NCBI RefSeq assembly: GCF_046602855.1
Contig: NZ_JBKINJ010000001.1
Span: 1,550,001 to 1,614,000 of the forward strand
Reading direction: 5' to 3'
Origin: Gracilimonas sp046602855
GTDB lineage: Bacteria > Bacteroidota > Rhodothermia > Balneolales > Balneolaceae
DNA: 64,000 nucleotides
Part shown: in pieces, positions 40,247 to 50,500 of the stretch
How the letters are laid out: every line of letters begins with the position of its first letter
Numbering within the stretch: position 1 is the first letter of the stretch
Position numbers and translations under genes: made by a program
The notes under the pieces: generated by a model
What the model saw: only the letters and a program-made list of their open reading frames with translations
What the model was told of the DNA's origin: nothing
Databases searched by the model: none

Positions 40247-41416
40247 TTGAAGAGAGCACTTAAGTTTCTATTCGTCTTTTTAGCTGCTGCTGCGTTTGTC
40301 TTCGCAATGGTAATTGGGTTAAACTATTCCGGTTTCAAGACCCTTTTTCAAAATGAAGAGGGCATGGCCGAAGGCAGTGAATTTATTGAAAGCACTTATT
40401 CACTCAAAGGTCTTGCTCAGTTCATAGGAGAACACCCTGAATGGGTTTCAATAACCTCATATAACGTCAATAATCCTGACTCCGGCATCTTTTATCAATC
40501 TGATGTGCCTAGAACTTTGGGAGCAACTGCCAATATATTTCTGCTTATCGAGTATGAAAGACAGGTTACTGAGGGAATTTTGGATCCAAATGAAGAAGTA
40601 ACCTTACAAGAGATCAACAAATTTGCACTTCCTGAGATCAGTGAAAACAACCACGGTCAACTAATCGAGGAGTTCGATAATAAAACTGCTCCACTTGATG
40701 ATGTTGTAAAAGCGATGCTCGAAAATAGTGATCTGGTTTCTGCAGATTACATATGGTTCAAACTGGGAGAAGAGAACATTCGTTCTTTAATGGATTCTCT
40801 AAATGTTGCTGAATCTTTAATACCTCTTCCCTTCAGTGGAATGTACAGTAGAATAAATCCATCTCTCAATGACACCTCAGATCTGAGATCTATTTCATTT
40901 GAACAGTTTTCAGGGGAAGTGATACAAATTGCTGAACAGCTAAACAATGATCCTAACTTCAATAGATCAGTTAAAAATCAGTTTGATGAAAACCGCTTGT
41001 CCCTCAGTTTTATGGAAGAGCGTGATGCCCTTGCTTATTTTCCTCAGGCTACTACACGTGAGTTGGCTGCATTGATGCTGCGCCTATGGAATAATCAGAT
41101 ACTAAGTGAGGAGATCTCAGAAAGAGTCAAAAACAAATTGCGTTGGCCTATGGGCTCTGAGCCCATTGCCCGTAACTTTGAAGATTACGGTGCTATTTAC
41201 GATAACAGAATGGGATTACTGGTTGGGATCGATTTTGGAACATCCATCTATGATGGACATACATCTGTTCAAGCTGTATTCTTTGATCAGCTGCCAGTAG
41301 GATTTTGGGTCCATATGTCTGCAAATTATATGCAGGAAGATTATCAGCAGCGCCTGATCTGGGATCCCGCACTTTACGAAACCACTCTTAAAGCAATAAC
41401 TCCTGATAATGAGTAA
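40247..41416 (+). CDS. Membrane-anchored serine beta-lactamase/PBP-fold protein, apparently degenerate active site
   Basis: About 389 residues from the proposed TTG start. The N-terminus is a signal anchor (KRALKFLFVFLAAAAFVFAMVIG), then a periplasmic domain resembling class A beta-lactamase/D-Ala-D-Ala hydrolase folds: WVSITSYNVNNPDSGIFYQSD, ANIFLLIEYERQVTEGILDPNEEVTL, an NSDLVSADYIWFKLG helix (SDN-loop position) and a final MGLLVGIDFGTS strand. The usual SxxK is not present: the aligned segment reads GATANIFLL, with Thr and Ile where Ser and Lys would be. I therefore expect a non-hydrolytic or altered function. The gene overlaps the next one by 8 bp. The longest frame begins at a GTG (40211) inside a promoter box. 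Confidence 0.68.
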   Translation: MKRALKFLFVFLAAAAFVFAMVIGLNYSGFKTLFQNEEGMAEGSEFIESTYSLKGLAQFIGEHPEWVSITSYNVNNPDSGIFYQSDVPRTLGATANIFLLIEYERQVTEGILDPNEEVTLQEINKFALPEISENNHGQLIEEFDNKTAPLDDVVKAMLENSDLVSADYIWFKLGEENIRSLMDSLNVAESLIPLPFSGMYSRINPSLNDTSDLRSISFEQFSGEVIQIAEQLNNDPNFNRSVKNQFDENRLSLSFMEERDALAYFPQATTRELAALMLRLWNNQILSEEISERVKNKLRWPMGSEPIARNFEDYGAIYDNRMGLLVGIDFGTSIYDGHTSVQAVFFDQLPVGFWVHMSANYMQEDYQQRLIWDPALYETTLKAITPDNE

Positions 41417-41891
41417 ATACCGATTTTTATATGCTTACTGGCTTGTTCCAGCCTATCTGTTATTTCTCGTTTTCCAACAGGGCATGGTTTACAAAGGCTC
41501 TATGGATACCTTTGAAAACGGAGAGTCTTATCTTGCAGAAGTAACGGATTTTGATATAAAGCAAATTGCGGCTCAAAGTAACGGCTATGTAGATATTCGT
41601 TTCAAGGTAGATGGTGAGGTCATAGAACGGAAATTATCACTTTCGGTACAGATGGCCCAAGAATTGATGGAATCTTCAGCTATTCCTATCAGATATCAGG
41701 AAGGGGCATTTCAAGAGATCGTCCTCTTTCCTACTTATGAAATCCAAAAAAGCACCTCTCTCTTCAATATGAGTGTGGCAGGTATTGGTCTTTTTGTGAC
41801 ATTCATAGCTGGTATATTTTTGAACCGATTTATAAAACGCAGGTCCGCTGACGAGCACGCTGATGAATTTGAAATTGAACGGGTAGATTAA
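41409..41891 (+). CDS. Two-TM membrane protein with central beta domain (DUF3592-like)
   Basis: A 160-residue protein: N-terminal TM (YAYWLVPAYLLFLVFQQG), a soluble beta-rich middle (GESYLAEVTDFDIKQIAAQSNGYVDIRFKVDGEVIERKL, then PIRYQEGAFQEIVLFPTYE) and a second TM (MSVAGIGLFVTFIAGIFLNRF) followed by an acidic tail. The TM-beta-TM layout resembles DUF3592 proteins; the family assignment is uncertain. It overlaps the upstream gene by 8 bp and shares one base with the RsmI-type gene downstream, so three proteins are made from one transcript. Confidence 0.65.
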   Translation: MSKYRFLYAYWLVPAYLLFLVFQQGMVYKGSMDTFENGESYLAEVTDFDIKQIAAQSNGYVDIRFKVDGEVIERKLSLSVQMAQELMESSAIPIRYQEGAFQEIVLFPTYEIQKSTSLFNMSVAGIGLFVTFIAGIFLNRFIKRRSADEHADEFEIERVD

Positions 41892-42601
41892 TGGCAGGTA
41901 CTTTATATCTCATTCCAACCACTCTTGGCAAAACCCCTGAAAATAACACTCTTCCGGAGTACACCCTCAATATCATCCGGAAATTGGATGTTTTGATGGT
42001 GGAAAACATCCGATCTGCATCATCGTTTTTACAATGGGTAGGTGATACTATACCGGAATACGAGATCGATTTCTATCCTCTCAACAAGAATACCCCGGAT
42101 CAGGAAATTCATTCCTTTCTCAGGCCAATCTTAAATGGCAGGGATGCCGGTGTTCTTTCGGAAGCAGGAGCACCCGGAGTAGCCGATCCGGGAGCCCGAT
42201 TGGTTAAACTAGCTCATCAATATCAGATCAAGGTTGTTCCGCTTGTCGGTCCATCATCTATTTTATTAGCTTTGATGGCAGCTGGTTTTAACGGTCAGGA
42301 ATTCGCCTTTCACGGTTATCTCCCAATGGATCAAAATAAGCGCAGATCTATGATCAAACAGCTGGATGGGGAATCCAGACGACACGATCGCACACAGATT
42401 TTTATGGAGGCTCCCTACCGTAATAATGAGCTTTTGAAAGATATTTTAAAGATCGCCTCACCTACCACAAGTTTATGCACGGCAACCGATATAACTCTTC
42501 CATCTGAAGATATTAGAACATCTTACATCAGTGAGTGGAATTCAAAGCCTCTTCCCAATCTTCACAAACGACCTACTATCTTTCTACTTTATGGCAAGTA
42601 A
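41891..42601 (+). CDS. SAM-dependent methyltransferase, RsmI/tetrapyrrole-methylase family (short form)
   Basis: A 236-residue tetrapyrrole-methylase-fold enzyme. Motifs: N-terminal TLYLIPTTLG, LSEAGAPGVADPGARLV (SAM-binding loop region), VVPLVGPSSILLALMAAGFNGQEFAFHGYLP and the C-terminal IFMEAPYRNNELLKDILK. Full RsmI, which 2'-O-methylates 16S rRNA C1402, is about 280 residues; this shorter form lacks part of the C-terminus. It could be the genome's RsmI or a second paralogue. It is the last gene of the three-gene overlapping operon; its start codon shares the last base of the preceding stop. Confidence 0.82.
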   Translation: MAGTLYLIPTTLGKTPENNTLPEYTLNIIRKLDVLMVENIRSASSFLQWVGDTIPEYEIDFYPLNKNTPDQEIHSFLRPILNGRDAGVLSEAGAPGVADPGARLVKLAHQYQIKVVPLVGPSSILLALMAAGFNGQEFAFHGYLPMDQNKRRSMIKQLDGESRRHDRTQIFMEAPYRNNELLKDILKIASPTTSLCTATDITLPSEDIRTSYISEWNSKPLPNLHKRPTIFLLYGK

Positions 42602-42930
42602 TAGCTTCACAAAAACTGCCAGTATTATTTTATTGTGAAGATATTATGAGGATTTACAAATATTTACTTACATAAATACTTGATGTATATCTGTAGCACA
42701 TAGATTTTATTTTACTTAAAGCCTCAATTATATCTACAATAAAAAAGCTTCCAAAAATTGACCTTATGGCTCTGTTTGGGTAGCCTAGAGACAATTATTA
42801 AAGGACAATAGTATTTGTGACACTGTCACTTACATTATATGTAACAAGTCATCAGCCTGACTCTCCTATTCATAACATTAAATAAACAGGCTTTTGACAC
42901 CAAATCACTAACCAATAAGGAAGGCATAAT
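42602..42930. other. Leader region of the SusC/SusD locus, with a small palindrome
   Basis: 329 bp without a gene. It holds a palindrome TTACAT-TAT-ATGTAA at 42830-42844, about 87 bp before the SusC start, which could be an operator, and an AAGGAAGG ribosome site just before the ATG. No riboswitch or gene is recognised. Confidence 0.45.
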
Positions 42931-45900
42931 ATGACCTACAGATACAATATAGGTGCAGGGATAAATGCACCCAACCCAAAAGATAAATTCCAAAGAATGC
43001 GGAGTATGGGACGGCAACTCGTTTGCTTTCTTATCCTCATGTTTGGAATCAGTACTCTGGGCTACGCTCAGATCACAGTGACCGGTACAGTTACATCCGA
43101 ACAGGACGGTAACCCTCTGCCCGGTGTAAATGTTCTGGAAAAAGGAACCTTGAACGGTACCAGTACGGATGCGGATGGTAATTACGAAATTACTGTTTCC
43201 ACTCAAGAATCCGTTTTGGAATTCAGCTACATCAGCTTTATTAAACAAGAAGTAGTTGTTGGTGACAGAACCACGATCGATATTCAACTTTCTGAAGATG
43301 TGCAACTTTTAGAGGACGTAATTGTTGTGGGTTACGGTGAACAAGACCGTAAAACATTGACAAGTGCGGTTTCTTCTATTAGCTCGGAAGAGCTGCAAAA
43401 TACACCTTCAGCCAGTACTGACCAGCTTATGCAGGGTCGTGCAGCCGGTGTACAGATCAGTACGAATTCCGGTACGCCCGGTGGCGGTATCTTTGTAAAG
43501 ATCCGTGGTACTTCTTCAATTTCAGGCGGTAGTGATCCGCTTTATGTAGTTGACGGAATTCCTATTCAGACCGGTAACTTTGGACTCGGACTGGGCGGTG
43601 AAACAACCAGTGCCCTGGCCGATATCGATCCCTCTGATATTGAATCCATAGAAATTCTGAAAGATGCCTCGGCAACAGCTATCTATGGTGCGCGTGCAGC
43701 TAATGGTGTAGTATTGATCACTACCAAACGTGGTGGATTTTCTGAACCAAGAGTTAATGTTAACATGTATCGTGGATATGAAGAACCGGTTAACAGGCCC
43801 GACCTAGTAAGTGGTCCGGAATTTGAAATGCTAATGAATGAGGCTGCTGTGAATAATGGTGGGTCTGCCCCATATGCAAATCCTCAGAGTGCTATTGACA
43901 CAGACTGGGCTGATACAGTTTTCAGAACAGGGATCGTACAAAACTACGATGTAACTGTAAGCGGTGGTAATGAGAATGTAAAATACTCCGTATCCGGTTC
44001 TAATTACGATCAGGATGGTGTGGTTAAGCCTGCTACGTTTACAAGAAGCAGTGCCCGTCTCAATCTTGATATCCTTGCATCTGAAAAATTGACTTTTGGA
44101 ACTAGTTCAACTTACTCGTTCTCAAATCGAAACCGCGCCCGTAACAATGATAATATTACCGGTGTTCTGGGAGGCGTGTACTTTACTCCCTCAAACCTTC
44201 CGGTTTACGATGCAAACGGCAACTACACTAAGTTCAGTATCTTTGAGAATCCTGTTGCCGCAGCCAATGAGGTAGATTTCAACATGGATACGAACCGAAT
44301 TATAGGTAACGTTTTTGCCGATTATGAGTTCTTTCCGGGTCTTACCTTCAGAACCAGCTGGAGTCTGGATTACAATGAGATCAAGGAAAACCGTTACGAT
44401 AATACTCTTCTGAACAATGGTTCTGCCGTAAATGGTAGTGCCCTTTCAACGGTTGCGACCATTCGCAACTGGACTGCAGAGAATACCCTGAGTTATTTAT
44501 TTAACGTAGGGAATCATGATGTGAGTGCTTTGATAGGTACTTCCGTTCAGGAATCTGAGTTTGAGCGTACTACTGCTGAAGGCGAACAGTTCCCGAGCAA
44601 CGATTTCCGTCGCATTCAGGATGCCGCTGTTCAGGCAGCCTCCTCATCCGGTAGCAGCTGGGGTATTGCCTCGTTCTTCGGTCGAGTAAAATATGAATTC
44701 GACAGCAAATATCTGGCTACAATTACAGTGCGTCATGACGGTTCCTCCCGATTTGGTGAGAACAACCGCTGGGGTACTTTCCCTTCTGTAGCAGTGGGTT
44801 GGATTGTTTCAGAGGAAAATTTCTTCAATTTCAATAATATCTCTGAAATGAAGCTTCGTGCAAGTTACGGTATCACCGGTAATCAAAGTGGTATTAATGA
44901 TTTTCAATCCCGTGGCCTGTGGGGTGGTGAAAGCTACGGCGACAGTCCCGGAACAAGTCCAAACCAGCTTGGGAACCCTGATTTGAAATGGGAAACAACA
45001 AAACAACTGGATATCGGTCTGGATATCGGACTCTTTGATGACCGCTTGAACTTTGTCTATGACTACTATTACAAAAAGACAGAAGATCTTCTTCTGGCTG
45101 TACCGGTGCCATTCTCAACAGGGTTTGAAGAGCTAGTTCAAAACTTTGGTGAAATTGAGAATAAAGGTATGGAATTCGGAATTATTGCCGATGTGATCCA
45201 AAAAGAAGATCTGAACTGGAATCTGAGTTTCAACATCTCAGGCAACAGAAACAAAATCCTTAAACTGGCCGCCCCGTTTAATGTTTACAACCGAGACATC
45301 TACCGTTATCAGGAAGGATTCCCAATGTATTCATTCTACTTCCACGAGCAAACCGGAGTTGATCCACAAACCGGTGAACCTATCTTCACCGATGTAGACG
45401 GCGACGGCACCTTCAACCCAAATGTTGACCGAAAGATCGTAGGTGATGCAAACCCTGATTTCTTTGGCGGATTCACTAACAAAGTAAATTACAAGAACTT
45501 TGATCTGTCGGTCTTCTTCCAGTACAGTTATGGAAACGATCAGTTAAACTGGAACCGATTCTTCCAGGAGCACGGAGGTACCAGAAATACCGGGTATCTG
45601 AGTTCACAGCTTGACCGCTGGCAACAACCCGGCGACGTTACCATGGTACCACAAATGACCAGTTCCAACTATGCCGGTAACTTGCGTCCTTCCCGATTTG
45701 TTGAAGACGGATCTTACATGAGACTCAAAAATGCTACCATCGGGTATACCGTACCTGTAGAGATTCTGAACAAAGTTGGTGTGGGAATTTCAAGGGCTCG
45801 TATTTACCTGAGTGGACAAAATCTCCTGACATTCACAGACTACAGTGGTCTTGATCCGGAGGTTACGGCAACCGCAACTTCACCACTGACTCGTGGTATA

Positions 45901-45960
45901 GAGTTTTACACCATGCCACAAGCTCGCTCTATTCTCGGTGGAATTGATATCTCATTTTAA
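42931..45960 (+). CDS. SusC/RagA-type TonB-linked outer-membrane protein
   Basis: A 1009-residue TonB-dependent transporter. Hydrophobic signal at about residues 29-48 (LVCFLILMFGISTLGYAQ), then the carboxypeptidase-regulatory-like domain (VTGTVTSEQDGNPLPGVNVLEKGTLNGTSTDADGNYEI), a TonB-box-like DVIVVGYGEQDRKT, the plug (LMQGRAAGVQISTNSGTPGGG, IRGTSSISGGSDPLYVVDGIPI, ATAIYGARAANGVVLITTK) and a long barrel. It forms the pore for a SusD-capped uptake complex; the substrate, glycan or peptide, cannot be told. The first ATG has an AAGGAAGG site upstream; the N-terminus is longer than usual, so the later MRSMGRQ is an alternative start. The SusD gene follows 20 bp later. Confidence 0.95.
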   Translation: MTYRYNIGAGINAPNPKDKFQRMRSMGRQLVCFLILMFGISTLGYAQITVTGTVTSEQDGNPLPGVNVLEKGTLNGTSTDADGNYEITVSTQESVLEFSYISFIKQEVVVGDRTTIDIQLSEDVQLLEDVIVVGYGEQDRKTLTSAVSSISSEELQNTPSASTDQLMQGRAAGVQISTNSGTPGGGIFVKIRGTSSISGGSDPLYVVDGIPIQTGNFGLGLGGETTSALADIDPSDIESIEILKDASATAIYGARAANGVVLITTKRGGFSEPRVNVNMYRGYEEPVNRPDLVSGPEFEMLMNEAAVNNGGSAPYANPQSAIDTDWADTVFRTGIVQNYDVTVSGGNENVKYSVSGSNYDQDGVVKPATFTRSSARLNLDILASEKLTFGTSSTYSFSNRNRARNNDNITGVLGGVYFTPSNLPVYDANGNYTKFSIFENPVAAANEVDFNMDTNRIIGNVFADYEFFPGLTFRTSWSLDYNEIKENRYDNTLLNNGSAVNGSALSTVATIRNWTAENTLSYLFNVGNHDVSALIGTSVQESEFERTTAEGEQFPSNDFRRIQDAAVQAASSSGSSWGIASFFGRVKYEFDSKYLATITVRHDGSSRFGENNRWGTFPSVAVGWIVSEENFFNFNNISEMKLRASYGITGNQSGINDFQSRGLWGGESYGDSPGTSPNQLGNPDLKWETTKQLDIGLDIGLFDDRLNFVYDYYYKKTEDLLLAVPVPFSTGFEELVQNFGEIENKGMEFGIIADVIQKEDLNWNLSFNISGNRNKILKLAAPFNVYNRDIYRYQEGFPMYSFYFHEQTGVDPQTGEPIFTDVDGDGTFNPNVDRKIVGDANPDFFGGFTNKVNYKNFDLSVFFQYSYGNDQLNWNRFFQEHGGTRNTGYLSSQLDRWQQPGDVTMVPQMTSSNYAGNLRPSRFVEDGSYMRLKNATIGYTVPVEILNKVGVGISRARIYLSGQNLLTFTDYSGLDPEVTATATSPLTRGIEFYTMPQARSILGGIDISF

Positions 45961-45980
45961 TTGAATAAATTTTATTACCT

Positions 45981-47381
45981 ATGAAAAACTTTAGAAATAT
46001 ATTACTTATAACATTGCTGGTGGCGGTTGGGTGCGACGTTCTCGACCAGGAACCACAAACAGCAATATCGGATGAAACGGCTATCCGGGATCTTAAAAGT
46101 GCAGAAGCTGCACTCAATGGACTCTATAGCCAATTACAGGCAGGAGATTACTACGGGGACAATCTGCTAATAATGTCAGATGTGACATCTGATATATCCC
46201 AAAGCATTGGTACGTGGGATTTCTATCGCGAGATGGATACCTATGTTACCTCTGCCGGTAACCTTGAGAACAGAAACCTATGGTCTCAGGCCTATACAAC
46301 GGTAAACCATGCCAATAACCTTATCGCTGATGTTCCTGCTATCGATGATATCCCTCAGGCTACACAGGATCGTATTTTGGGCGAGGCTTACTTTATAAGA
46401 GCTCTTGCTTTCTTTGATCTTACCAGAACCTTTGGTGGCGTAGATGGTGTTTACGGTGAGCTCGGTGTGCCGATCGTTACACCTCCTTCACGCGAGATCA
46501 ACGAAAACAGCTTTCCAAGCAGAGCCTCTATTGCTGATTCGTATCAGCAGGTTCAGGATGATCTTGATATGGCTGAAAGCTTACTATCCGGTTTCAGTTC
46601 ACCTAACAGGGTATCTGAAGCAGCCGTTAAAGCTCTTCAGTCTCGATTGGGCCTTTATATCGAAGATTTCGATATGGTAGAAACCTATGCTACGGAAGTA
46701 ATAGACGATTACAGCTTTCAACTAGTTCCTGAATTCCAGAGTATATTCAGAGATGAAAATACAGCAGAAGCTATCTTTGAACTTACCTACACTACAACCG
46801 ATGGTAATGGTATTCGTGGTTGGTATTTCCCTTCAAGTGAAGGTGGCCGTGGTGATATTGCCTTACACGATGAGATAGTAGCACTTGCTACATCTCGTGC
46901 AGATGATGAACGCGGTAATCTAATCGGATTTGATGCTAACGTTGGGGCTTACTATCCAACCAAATATGCCAAAGCCGGTGGTGATGACAATATTCAGATA
47001 CTACGTTTAGCTGAAATGTACCTAAACCGAGCAGAAGCAAGGGTTCGTAAGACTTCTCCTGATCTGCCTGGAGCATTATCTGATCTGAATGAGATCCGCA
47101 ATCGTGCCGGAATGGCTGATACTACAGGTACAGGTGTAGATGAAGCTACTGAGATACTCGAAGCTATTGAACTTGAAAGAGGACTCGAGTTCATCATGGA
47201 AGGCCACAGATGGTATAACCTTGTAAGAACCGGAAATGCACTCAGTACTTTATCCGGAATTGAACGGTTGAACAGTAGTGACCCAATATCACTGACCGAT
47301 CCGGGTCGTCAGGTATTTCCCATTCCATCACGGGATATGGATGCAAATGAGAACATGGTTCAAAATTCTGCCTACAACTAG
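45981..47381 (+). CDS. SusD/RagB-type surface lipoprotein
   Basis: The 466-residue lipoprotein caps the SusC pore and binds the ligand. Its lipobox AVGC puts the lipid on Cys18, followed by DVLDQEPQTAISDETAIRDLKSAEAALNGLYSQL, the standard SusD N-terminus. Later marks are ANNLIADVPAIDDIPQATQDRILGEAYFIRALAFFDLTRTFGG and the C-terminal ILRLAEMYLNRAEARVR, DLNEIRNRAGM and EAIELERGLEFIMEGHRWYNLVRTG. It is normal in length and follows SusC after 20 bp in one operon. A terminator lies 25 bp after the stop. Confidence 0.95.
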   Translation: MKNFRNILLITLLVAVGCDVLDQEPQTAISDETAIRDLKSAEAALNGLYSQLQAGDYYGDNLLIMSDVTSDISQSIGTWDFYREMDTYVTSAGNLENRNLWSQAYTTVNHANNLIADVPAIDDIPQATQDRILGEAYFIRALAFFDLTRTFGGVDGVYGELGVPIVTPPSREINENSFPSRASIADSYQQVQDDLDMAESLLSGFSSPNRVSEAAVKALQSRLGLYIEDFDMVETYATEVIDDYSFQLVPEFQSIFRDENTAEAIFELTYTTTDGNGIRGWYFPSSEGGRGDIALHDEIVALATSRADDERGNLIGFDANVGAYYPTKYAKAGGDDNIQILRLAEMYLNRAEARVRKTSPDLPGALSDLNEIRNRAGMADTTGTGVDEATEILEAIELERGLEFIMEGHRWYNLVRTGNALSTLSGIERLNSSDPISLTDPGRQVFPIPSRDMDANENMVQNSAYN

Positions 47382-47405
47382 TAAACAGGCAAAATTCATT
47401 AACAG

Positions 47406-47434
47406 GCCCCGATCTATAAGTCGGGGCTTTTTTT
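47406..47434 (+). terminator. Intrinsic terminator after susD
   Basis: GCCCCGA and TCGGGGC form a 7-bp GC-rich stem around an 8-base loop, followed by seven T. It separates the SusC/SusD unit from the Asp-box gene, which therefore needs its own promoter or read-through. Confidence 0.88.
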
Positions 47435-47540
47435 AAAAAACCTTTTATCGGGTTCACATCTTTTTACGCTGCTCCCATTTTATTTTTTATACATTGGGCT
47501 ACATGCGCTTAGCATAAATCTTCAATAAAATTAGTTATCT

Positions 47541-50500
47541 ATGATACCGAATAAATTACATTTCAAACTCAGTGCCTACATATTTGCATGTGTGGCTGCT
47601 CTGCTTGTTTGGGGCATTACGCCTGTTCAGGCACAGATCTTTGGCCATGGTCAGGATATTGAAAACCCAGACTATGAACACACTCTTATGCAGGATTTAG
47701 AATACAGAAATATTGGCCCGTTCCGTGGCGGACGTTCCGTAGCCGTTGCAGGTCATGCTGACCAACCTCACACCTATTACGGTGGTTTCACCGGTGGTGG
47801 TGTTTATAAAACTACCGATGGCGGCAACAATTGGTACAACGTATCTGACGGTTATTTTAAAACCGGATCCGTTGGTGCCGTTCAGGTAGCCCCTTCAAAC
47901 TACAACGTAATTTATGCCGGTATGGGTGAAACCTGTATCAGGGGTAATATGTCGGCAGGTGACGGTATGTACCGTTCTGTGGACGGTGGTAAAACATGGG
48001 AACACATCGGTTTAGGTGATTCTCATTTTATTGGAGAGATCGTAGTTCATCCGGACAACGAAGATGTTGTTTGGGTTGCTGTGCTAGGGCACGCATTTGG
48101 AATGGAAGGAAATTCTGAGAGAGGGGTTTTCAAAACTACCGATGGCGGCGAGACCTGGGATAAGGTGCTCTTTCACAATGACAGAACCGGTGCTGTTGAT
48201 ATTGAGATAGATCCGAACAACCCGCGTATCCTTTATGCTTCTATGTGGGAAGCCTACCGAAACGCATGGGAGATGTCTAGTGGTGGTGAAGGCAGCGGCC
48301 TTTACAAAAGTACTGACGGCGGTGAATCATGGGAGAATATCTCACAAAGACCCGGCCTTCCCAAAGGCATGAAAGGGAAGATCGGTGTAGCTATTTCCCC
48401 TTTGAATTCTGACATCGTTTGGACTATAATCGAAGCAGATAATGGTGGCCTTTTTCGTTCAGATGATGGCGGAGAAACCTTCAGCAGAACTACTGCAGAT
48501 CGTAACCTGCGTCAGCGTGCCTGGTATTACACTCACGTAGTTGCCGGTACCAACAGTGAAGATGAGGTTTATGTGCTGAACGTAGGTTTCCACAAGTCAA
48601 TTGATGGTGGTGAATCATTTGAAAGATTAGGCACACCCCACGGCGATCACCATGATCTATGGATATCACCTAACGATGGTAACCGGATGGTTGTTGCCGA
48701 TGACGGTGGTGCTCAGGTAAGTTATAACGGTGGAAAAAGCTGGTCTTCTTACCACAAATATGCCACTGCACAGTTTTATCAGGTAATTACTGATAATCAG
48801 TTTCCATACAGGATATACGGTGCACAGCAGGATAACAGTACAGTTGGTATTTTGAGCCGAACTTCAGGTTCCGGTATCACAGAAAGAGACTGGGCTCCAG
48901 TTGCCGGTGGTGAAAGTGGGTATATTGCCCCTGACCCTGAAGATCCAAATGTAACCTATGGTGGTAGTTACGGTGGGTATTTCAACAAATTCAACGACTT
49001 TACTGATCAGAGTGATCGTGTAGATGTATGGCCTGACAATCCAATGGGTGCAGGTGCTGAGGACCTCAAATATAGATTTCAGTGGACATTCCCGATCTAT
49101 ATCTCTCCTCATGATCCAAATGTATTATATGCAGCTTCACAGTACATACACCGTTCAACTGACGAAGGTATGAGCTGGGAAACCATAAGTGATGACCTGA
49201 CCAGAAATGACAAATCAAAGCAAGGTCAGTCAGGCGGTCCGCTTACAAAAGATGACACTAGTGTTGAGTATTACAATACAGTTTTCACTTTTGCGGAATC
49301 AACCGTTGAGCCGGGTGTATTATGGGCCGGTGCAGATGATGGTTTAATTCATGTTAGCCGAGACAATGGTGAGACCTGGACTGAGGTAACTCCGGAAGGA
49401 ATGCCTGAAGCCATGGCGAGTATTATAGACCCGTCCCCACACGATCCTGCTACGGCATATCTTGCAGCTAACCGGTATAAGTTCGATGACTTTTCACCCA
49501 TGCTGTATAAAACTGATAACTACGGAAGAAGTTGGACCAAGATCACAAGCGGAATACCGGAAGGTGACTTTACCCGTGTAATACGTGAAGATCCAAATAA
49601 AAAAGGTCTACTTTATGCAGGTACTGAAACCGGTGTTTACGTTTCATTTGATGATGGTGGCAAGTGGCAGCCACTTCAGTTGAACCTGCCTGCTGTGCCA
49701 ATCACAGATCTTACAGTCCACAAAAGAGACAAAGATCTGATCATTGCAACACAGGGTCGTTCATTCTGGGTCCTTGATGATTTGACTGTATTACATCAAT
49801 TAAGCGATGAAGTTAAAAATTCGGATTACTATCTGTATAAACCGGAAACTACTTATCTCTTTGGTCGCCATTCTGAGCCAAGTCCAGGTGAAACATTTGG
49901 TGAAAATCCGGAATCCGGAGCAGTAGTTTATTATAACCTGAACGAAATACCTGACTCTGAAATACAACTTCAATTCCTGGAGAATGATGGAACTGTGATC
50001 AGAACGTTCTCTAATAAGGAAAGGCTTGACGGAACCCCTGTCGAGGAGTCAGAAAACTTCTATGAAGTAGAACACAACGTTCCCGGTGATGTATTAACCA
50101 CAAAAATGGGCAACAACTCATTCGAATGGGACCTCAGATATCCTGGTGCAACAGATATTGATGGTACCCAGATTCTTTGGTCAGGTAATACATCCGGACC
50201 CGAAGCTATTCCTGGTACATATGAAGTACGACTGATCGTGGATGGTGATGTAGTTGGTTCGGAAAATTTTGAGCTGACTAAGGACCCCCGAATTGAAACT
50301 ACTCAGGAAGACTTTCAGGCTCAATTTGATCTGCATCAAACCATTATTGCCAAACTTGATACCACTCATAAGACGATCAACCGAATCAGAGATGTTCGTA
50401 CTCAGATCAATGATGTGAAGTCAGACTATTCCGGCAATACTGAAATTCAGGAACGTGCAGACGCAATGCTGAATGTTCTTGAAGAAGTTGAAAGTGCACT

